Shown here piece after piece: positions 59,221 to 64,000 of a DNA stretch of 64,000 bases. The DNA lies in contig JAQBRR010000001.1 in the NCBI GenBank assembly GCA_028286365.1, positions 248,001-312,000 of the forward strand, written 5' to 3'. The notes below the pieces were generated by a model. The model worked only from the letters and a program-made list of their open reading frames with translations. It made no database searches and was not told the DNA's origin. This DNA comes from Candidatus Saccharimonadota bacterium. GTDB taxonomy: Bacteria; Patescibacteriota; Saccharimonadia; Saccharimonadales; Saccharimonadaceae. The stretch's first letter is position 1. Every line of letters begins with the position of its first letter. The position numbers were made by a program, and so were the translations under genes.

Positions 59221-59970
59221 ATGAATCCTGAAGAGGCTATATCAGATCAAGACGAACGACCTGTTGCCTATGACACAGCGGGACACCCTCTCTACATGCA
59301 CCCATCTCAGATGGCACGACCCGAGGCAATGGTCGCAAGCCAGGCTGTCCATATGGCTCAACCATCTGATATTGAAAAGCCATTCGTAAGTGATGCAACT
59401 AAAGTGAAGCATGATCGTTCACACCAGCTTTATCCAACGCTTAATTTAAGTGAGGGTGAATATGTTGTCGCTGTTGTGCGCCGTCACCCAATAGGGCTTT
59501 TCGTTGCATTCGGTCTTGGATTATTGTTCGTGACTATCGCAATTTCAGCATTATTTAATTATGATATTGTTGTTCAGATTCTGAGACTTAAAGGAGCTGC
59601 CGCTAATGTTGGCTCAATGGCTCTACCTATTATTGCTCTTGTACTACTCATCTGTTTACTGACATACGTTGCCTACTATGTGTATATAAATAATAAATTT
59701 TATCTTACGAATGAGAGCATCATCGAGCAGACGCAAACAAGTTTATTCTCTCACGTTGAGAAATCAATAGACCTTGCCAGTGTTGAAGACATAAGCTATG
59801 CGCAAACAAATGTTCTCCAAGCGTTAGTAAATTACGGAACGATTAAACTCAGTACAATTGGTGACGAAAAGTCATATCTTTATAATTACGTCGCAAGTCC
59901 TAAAGACTATGTCGACACCCTCAATAATGCGGTTGAGGCTGCCAAAAACGGCCATACGGCTGCTCTGTAG
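59221..59970 (+). CDS. bPH (DUF304)-type membrane protein
   Basis: 249 residues. A disordered N-terminus of about 75 residues is followed by two membrane helices (LFVAFGLGLLFVTIAISALF; LPIIALVLLICLLTYVAYYV) and a bacterial PH-like domain (FYLTNESIIEQTQTSLF...LASVEDISYAQTNVLQALVNYG). Role unknown, often near envelope genes. TATAAT lies 8 bases before ATG. Confidence 0.8.
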   Translation: MNPEEAISDQDERPVAYDTAGHPLYMHPSQMARPEAMVASQAVHMAQPSDIEKPFVSDATKVKHDRSHQLYPTLNLSEGEYVVAVVRRHPIGLFVAFGLGLLFVTIAISALFNYDIVVQILRLKGAAANVGSMALPIIALVLLICLLTYVAYYVYINNKFYLTNESIIEQTQTSLFSHVEKSIDLASVEDISYAQTNVLQALVNYGTIKLSTIGDEKSYLYNYVASPKDYVDTLNNAVEAAKNGHTAAL

Positions 59971-59973
59971 GTA

Positions 59974-60369
59974 CTATTTGTTTTTGCTGTCTTTTACGAA
60001 ATCAGCTTCGTTTTGCAGTGTTGTACGTAGCGTGTAACTTTTACATTGATCGCTTGTACAATTGAGGGGTTCATAGCGGTAATTGCTACCAGCTGCACCA
60101 ATTTTGACACCATTTGGGTCTGTAAATAACGCAGGATCAACAGAAGGAAGGTTTGTCTCATTTATGGTCTGTGGGTAGAAACCGTTGGCTTTATAGAAAA
60201 CCTCTTCGAGGCTATAGTACATCGCGTTAATGGCGGTTTTACGTTCGTTATCACGAGCTGCTACCTCAACGTTATTCTTTTGAATGAAGAACATAATACT
60301 TGCTCCTACTAGGAGTAGCACGATGACGATAAGTTCGATAACGGTAAAACCCCGAGAGTGCTTGTTCAT
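59974..60369 (-). CDS. Type IV pilin-like protein
   Basis: 131 residues. The prepilin start is NKHSRGFTVIELIVIVLLLV: a short basic leader, cleavage after Gly and a Glu at position 5 of the mature part. The C-terminal domain has two cysteines (NCTSDQCKSY) spaced for a disulfide loop. It is a major or minor pilin. PilN/PilO-like genes are at 63-64 kb. TATAAT ends 8 bases before ATG 60369. Confidence 0.9.
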   Translation of the reverse strand: MNKHSRGFTVIELIVIVLLLVGASIMFFIQKNNVEVAARDNERKTAINAMYYSLEEVFYKANGFYPQTINETNLPSVDPALFTDPNGVKIGAAGSNYRYEPLNCTSDQCKSYTLRTTLQNEADFVKDSKNK

Positions 60370-60438
60370 TGTCTCTCATTATAGCAAATTATCAGCGCTC
60401 GACGTATAATAATAGATAGATTAAAGAGAGGGAACAAT

Positions 60439-61479
60439 ATGGCAGCTAAAAAAGCAACAAAAGATCCGCTTCAAGAGAAGCCAACTGCGTCTGAGGGAAA
60501 GCTTAAAGCATTAGGGCTTGCGCAGGAACAAATTAACAAGCAGTTTGGTGATGGCGCAATTCGTCGACTTGGCGACACGACGACCGTTGATGTTGAGCTC
60601 GTCAGTAGTGGTGCATTATCACTAGACTTGGCATTAGGTGGTGGTTATCCAAAGGGTCGAATCCTAGAGATTTATGGACCTGAGAGCTCTGGTAAGACAA
60701 CATTAACTTTACATGCGATCGCTGAAGTTCAAAAACTTGGCGGTACGGCTGCCTTTATTGATGCCGAACACGCGCTTGATCCTGCTTATGCTCGTCGCCT
60801 TGGTGTCGATACGGATAATCTGCTGGTCTCTCAACCAGATAATGGTGAGCAGGCTCTAGAGATTGCCGAGACATTGGTTCGCTCTAATGCAGTTGATCTC
60901 GTTGTTGTTGACTCCGTTGCAGCGCTGGTTCCACAGGCTGAGATTGACGGCGACATGGGGGACAGCCACATGGGACTTCAAGCGCGCCTCATGAGCCAAG
61001 CACTCCGTAAGTTAACGGGCATTATTAGTAAAAGCAAAACAACCGTTATTTTCATTAATCAGATTCGTATGAAGATTGGTGTGATGTTTGGTAACCCTGA
61101 AACGACAACTGGTGGTAATGCGTTGAAGTTTTACGCCTCAGTTCGTCTCGATATTCGTCGTACAGGTCAAATCAAATCAGGTGAAGATATCATTGGTAAC
61201 CGTACAAAAGTAAAGGTTGTTAAGAACAAGATCGCGCCGCCTTTTAGAGTTGCAGAATTTGATATCATGTACAACGAAGGAATTTCTAAGACAGGTGACG
61301 TCTTGGATCTTGCCGTTCTTCATAATATTGTTGATAAGTCTGGTGCATGGTTTGCATATAACGACGCTAAAATTGGTCAGGGCCGTGAAGCCAGTAAAGA
61401 ATACCTCAAAGAAAATCCAAAAGTCTTGGCTGAAATCGAAGCTAAGGTTCGTGCTAAGGTAGCTGCCGAAGCCGCTTAG
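60439..61479 (+). CDS. recA: Recombinase RecA
   Basis: 346 residues. Walker [10 protein letters not shown] (80-88), [14 protein letters not shown], the [21 protein letters not shown] block and loop L2 [28 protein letters not shown]. It mediates homologous recombination. GAGAGGGA lies 7 bases before ATG and TATAAT near 60402, so the message has a short leader with a ribosome binding site. recX follows after 7 bases. Confidence 0.99.
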   Translation: MAAKKATKDPLQEKPTASEGKLKALGLAQEQINKQFGDGAIRRLGDTTTVDVELVSSGALSLDLALGGGYPKGRILEIYGPESSGKTTLTLHAIAEVQKLGGTAAFIDAEHALDPAYARRLGVDTDNLLVSQPDNGEQALEIAETLVRSNAVDLVVVDSVAALVPQAEIDGDMGDSHMGLQARLMSQALRKLTGIISKSKTTVIFINQIRMKIGVMFGNPETTTGGNALKFYASVRLDIRRTGQIKSGEDIIGNRTKVKVVKNKIAPPFRVAEFDIMYNEGISKTGDVLDLAVLHNIVDKSGAWFAYNDAKIGQGREASKEYLKENPKVLAEIEAKVRAKVAAEAA

Positions 61480-61486
61480 TCAAAGC

Positions 61487-62125
61487 ATGAAAATCACGGC
61501 TATAGGGATCCAGGCGCGTGACAAAAACCGCGTTAATGTGTCAGTCGATGGTAAGTATCGCTTTAGTCTTGATGTGTTTCAACTCAGTGATATCGGAATA
61601 CGAGTTGGTAATGAATATACCGACGATGAGTTAATAGCCCTCGAACAAGAGAGTCAGTTTGGTAAAGTCTACGCACGTGCGCTTGAGTATAGCTTGATGC
61701 GTCCGCATAGTGCCAAAGAAGTACGAGATTACTTGTATCGTAAAACACGGCCAACTCGTACTAAGTCAGGCGAGATGCGTGAGGGTGTGAGCCCGGAGGT
61801 AACAACTCGAGTGTTCGATCGACTAGTCGAAAAAAAGTATGTGAATGATCTGAACTTTGCTCGCTATTGGGTTGAAAACAGGTCGCTGACTAAAGGCGCT
61901 AGCAAACGCAAGTTAACCGCAGAACTGCGTACAAAAGGCGTTGAACAGTCAATCATTGAAACGCTACTTGCAGAATCTGAACGGACGGACGAAGATGAAC
62001 TTCAGAAAGTCATTTTGAAGAAACGTTCAAAATATCCTGACGAACAAAAACTGATGGCTTATTTGGCACGTCAAGGATTCTCCTACGACGATATCAAAGA
62101 AGCGTTATCAAAAACTGAGGATTAG
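61487..62125 (+). CDS. recX: RecA regulator RecX
   Basis: 212 residues. Three-helix repeats typical of RecX: YALEYSLMRPHSAKEVRDYL-like repeat 1 (ARALEYSLMRPHSAKEVRDYL), then FDRLVEKKYVNDLNFARYWVE and KLMAYLARQGFSYDDIKEAL. It modulates RecA filaments. It is in an operon with recA. Confidence 0.93.
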   Translation: MKITAIGIQARDKNRVNVSVDGKYRFSLDVFQLSDIGIRVGNEYTDDELIALEQESQFGKVYARALEYSLMRPHSAKEVRDYLYRKTRPTRTKSGEMREGVSPEVTTRVFDRLVEKKYVNDLNFARYWVENRSLTKGASKRKLTAELRTKGVEQSIIETLLAESERTDEDELQKVILKKRSKYPDEQKLMAYLARQGFSYDDIKEALSKTED

Positions 62126-62155
62126 CCAAACTGATTCTGCTTTTGGCAAAGAGTT

Positions 62156-62731
62156 TTAGGCATCAGTATTTTCGGGCTGTGGTGAGGTGGATCTAAACGG
62201 ATTAACATAGGATCGGCGTTCTGCTTTTACGACTTTTTCTATTTTTTTTGCGGTGGTTCGCACGATGATACTATGATCGTTAATCTCGACTATTTGTGAA
62301 CGGTGAACGAGAAGACTTGTCTCAGTCAATGCCTTCAATACTCCTCGTTTCACATTAAGTTGTTGGATTACAAAGTTATCTGATTCGACACTGTAATCTT
62401 CGACTTTGCCGAGTTTATGTTTTGATTGATCTATGACATTCATACCAAGGAGATTAAACCCGAGTTTATATAATTTATCAATTTTAATGACATCTTCTAA
62501 ACCGATAAATTCGTCACTACTATCGACGATCATGCCGATAGTGCTGAGTTCGCGTATATCGTCAGTTAGAACAAGGGACGGACGTTCGGTTAGTAGAGGT
62601 CCTTCAAGAACATAAGCGACAATTTTGAGACTAGCTGGGTCGATTAAAGGAGTGTTGGCTGCGGCTAGGCGTGCGCCAGTCTGGAGACTGAGTACGGGCG
62701 TGTCAATGAGTTGCGAGCCAAGGAGTAGCAT
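62156..62731 (-). CDS. PRC-barrel domain protein
   Basis: 191 residues. Two PRC-barrel-like halves: LLLGSQLIDTPVLSLQTGARLA... and GMNVIDQSKHKLGKVEDYSV. The C-terminus is basic and Ser/Pro-rich. PRC-barrels bind proteins or RNA; the exact role is unknown. TATACT ends 6 bases before ATG 62731, so it starts its own leaderless transcript next to the pilus genes. Confidence 0.82.
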   Translation of the reverse strand: MLLLGSQLIDTPVLSLQTGARLAAANTPLIDPASLKIVAYVLEGPLLTERPSLVLTDDIRELSTIGMIVDSSDEFIGLEDVIKIDKLYKLGFNLLGMNVIDQSKHKLGKVEDYSVESDNFVIQQLNVKRGVLKALTETSLLVHRSQIVEINDHSIIVRTTAKKIEKVVKAERRSYVNPFRSTSPQPENTDA

Positions 62732-62775
62732 ACTATTAGTATAAGCGTTTTACTGCGCTGTGCCAAACTGCTACG

Positions 62776-63063
62776 TTATTCGGCAAATGGGTTGATACGG
62801 TTTGAAGGTAATACGACAGGAGCGAGTGTGTCACTACTTGTATGTAACTGTTTCACGCGATCGATCGTAGCCTGATCGAAGTTTGTTGGATTAGTGGCAG
62901 CAGTATAGCCGGTTGTATCTGAAGACTGTTGAAGCGTTGCATTAAGCATTAAAACGGCAACAGCAAGTCCTGTCGTAAGCACGACGATAAAAATTGTCAG
63001 ATTGTACTTTCGAAAACCCTTAACGATTGGACCAATGAGAGTGGATATATCTTTATTCTTCAT
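62776..63063 (-). CDS. Small membrane protein of the pilus cluster
   Basis: 95 residues. A cytoplasmic N-terminus precedes one membrane helix (LTIFIVVLTTGLAVAVLML) and a polar exterior part ending SNRINPFAE. The NPF-type ending is common in PilP-like or pilus-linked small proteins of CPR bacteria, but no family is firm. It follows the PilO-like gene by four bases. Confidence 0.65.
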   Translation of the reverse strand: MKNKDISTLIGPIVKGFRKYNLTIFIVVLTTGLAVAVLMLNATLQQSSDTTGYTAATNPTNFDQATIDRVKQLHTSSDTLAPVVLPSNRINPFAE

Positions 63064-63067
63064 ACTA

Positions 63068-63625
63068 TTACCTTGTATACACCGCTATTGTTAATTGATC
63101 AATTTTCACCGACGAACTATCACCGCTAATGCGACTTAGGTTGATGCCCGTAATCTGCATTTTTGGTAAGTTACCCTCGACTTCTGTCATAAATTTAAGC
63201 AAATTCGTATAGGACACAGGACTGCCAAGTGTGATGGTTACCTGTGTTGTCGGAATTGTCGTTGCAGTGGACGATGCAGCGACCACAGGAAAGGTGTAGT
63301 TCGTGATGGTAATACCAGTTGCTGCCGCATAGGTGCTGAGATCTTGTACCGCCTGTGTTTGGTATGTGGTAGTGGACGTGAAGATGTTATTTGTCTTCGT
63401 AATAATATCTTGCTGGGTTGATAGTTCATCCTGCAATGTCTGAAGTGACTGTAAGCCTGTACCACTCGCTTGGGAATCAGCAATCGTATGGCTGACCGAA
63501 ACAGCAAAGTTATGCAACAAGTTTTGAGCAAAGTAGAAGCCGACGCCTGCAAGCAGGACTAGGAGGACGATACAAGTACCCAAGATTCCTCGTAGTGTGA
63601 CTGCGTTTAAGCCTGATTTTTTCAT
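63068..63625 (-). CDS. PilO-like type IV pilus assembly protein
   Basis: 185 residues. One N-terminal membrane helix (ILGTCIVLLVLLAGVGFYFA), a coiled-coil stretch (LQSLQTLQDELSTQQDIITK) and a ferredoxin-like C-terminal domain (TTQVTITLGSPVSYTNLLKFMTEVEGN) match the PilO layout. It aligns the pilus machinery with PilN, whose stop overlaps its start by 4 bases. Confidence 0.75.
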   Translation of the reverse strand: MKKSGLNAVTLRGILGTCIVLLVLLAGVGFYFAQNLLHNFAVSVSHTIADSQASGTGLQSLQTLQDELSTQQDIITKTNNIFTSTTTYQTQAVQDLSTYAAATGITITNYTFPVVAASSTATTIPTTQVTITLGSPVSYTNLLKFMTEVEGNLPKMQITGINLSRISGDSSSVKIDQLTIAVYTR

Positions 63626-64000
63626 TTTGCAACGTCCTTGTTGATTGAAAGACTCAAACTCACACTAATAGGGTAATCAACTGATTGGCTACCTGAACTT
63701 GAAAGTGATAGAAAACTGATGTTTGAAAACATTGGCGAAGTTGCAAGGCTATCTTTCAACGCAAGTGCTTGTTTAGTAGTTTTTGTATAGAACTGCAATG
63801 TGACTGGTGTACCAAATAAGGTCGGATTTAGATTGAGACTATCGAGAATGACACCAGTAGGCATTGCTCCCGCAATATTTGTGAGCACCTTTGTATAGAG
63901 AACCTCTTGGTCTAATATTGTCTTTGCGCTTGTGAGGCTTGCACGGAGGGATGACCCCTGCGCTTCAACTGACGAATAGGCTGAGCTTTTTGCTTGACTT
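63622..64000 (-). CDS. PilN-like type IV pilus assembly protein, partial
   Basis: The frame is open to the window end, so 125 C-terminal residues are seen; a GTG at 63888 is internal. After a helical part (RASLTSAKTILDQEVLYTKVL) the ferredoxin-like domain reads NIAGAMPTGVILDSLNLNP... VTLQFYTKTTKQALALKDSLA, the Fimbrial_assembly (PilN) pattern. It overlaps the PilO-like gene by 4 bases. Upstream pilus genes (PilM and others) probably lie beyond the window. Confidence 0.8.
   Translation of the reverse strand, partial: SQAKSSAYSSVEAQGSSLRASLTSAKTILDQEVLYTKVLTNIAGAMPTGVILDSLNLNPTLFGTPVTLQFYTKTTKQALALKDSLATSPMFSNISFLSLSSSGSQSVDYPISVSLSLSINKDVAK

Noticed and set aside
1-64000. Looked for CRISPR arrays, insertion sequences, prophage genes and rRNA genes.
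   Set aside because: No regularly spaced repeats, no transposase or phage structural genes and no rRNA sequence were seen.

Overview
The window looks like a chromosomal segment of an ultrasmall Patescibacteria/CPR bacterium, most likely Candidatus Saccharibacteria (TM7). The reasons are very dense coding, UGA used as a normal stop, a sparse biosynthetic repertoire, a short HrcA, an archaeal-type AspRS, surface proteins with Cys-rich 'C..GQ.RNP.TNRC' repeats, and many -10 boxes sitting about 6 bases before the start codon. The phylum call is inference; no 16S rRNA gene lies in the window.

Layout. 0-2.8 kb: end of an MFS exporter, a DsbA-like thiol oxidoreductase and a CBS-domain membrane protein. 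2.8-7.5 kb: AspRS, then a three-gene flavin electron-transfer operon (FMN-binding lipoprotein-like protein, ApbE, NqrB/RnfD-NqrF fusion) and a TM2 protein. 7.5-10.2 kb: DNA repair and oxidative repair (AlkA-like, MBL hydrolase, MsrA, clusterless MutY-like). 10.2-18 kb: small membrane proteins, MurC, an ABC-2 exporter, three unknown soluble proteins and a DivIC-like protein. 17.6-18.4 kb: two CAT-anticodon tRNAs, one in an unusual inverted-repeat setting. 18.6-25.8 kb: AHSA1-like protein, Crp/Fnr regulator, Prs, an operon pairing an ATP-cone protein with a Cys-less flavoprotein, a Cmk-like kinase and an SGNH hydrolase. 26-27.7 kb: ice-binding-like LPXTG surface protein plus its sortase. 28-36 kb: Y-family polymerase, TilS, FtsH, MurJ, LepA. 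36-37.8 kb: TatC, TatA, Adk-like kinase. 37.9-45.2 kb: HrcA-GrpE, DnaK and DnaJ, all with CIRCE operators, with an apparently foreign gene inserted before dnaK and two ATP-grasp ligases in the dnaJ operon; a third ATP-grasp follows. 46.7-48.8 kb: phospholipid genes (CDP-alcohol phosphotransferase, CarS-like CTP transferase, DAG kinase-like). 49.4-52.7 kb: tRNA-Lys, ComEC, DUF2207 protein. 52.8-59.2 kb: YebC, RuvC, RuvA and RuvB with interspersed genes. 59.2-64 kb: bPH protein, pilin-like protein, RecA-RecX and a type IV pilus PilN/PilO cluster cut by the window end.

Two window-wide patterns stand out. First, more than twenty genes have a -10 hexamer ending 6-8 bases before the start codon, which predicts leaderless mRNAs; in several cases this moves the start from the longest ORF to an internal ATG/GTG. 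Second, five convergent gene pairs end in exactly the same 4-base overlap (YTAG), each gene using three of the four bases as its stop codon.

No CRISPR array, insertion sequence, rRNA gene or prophage was seen. The strongest candidates for undescribed biology are the ATP-grasp genes under heat-shock (CIRCE) control, the ATP-cone/Cys-less flavoprotein/membrane-protein operon, the symmetric bidirectional -10 element between carS-like and DAG kinase-like genes, and the tRNA flanked by 20-base inverted repeats.
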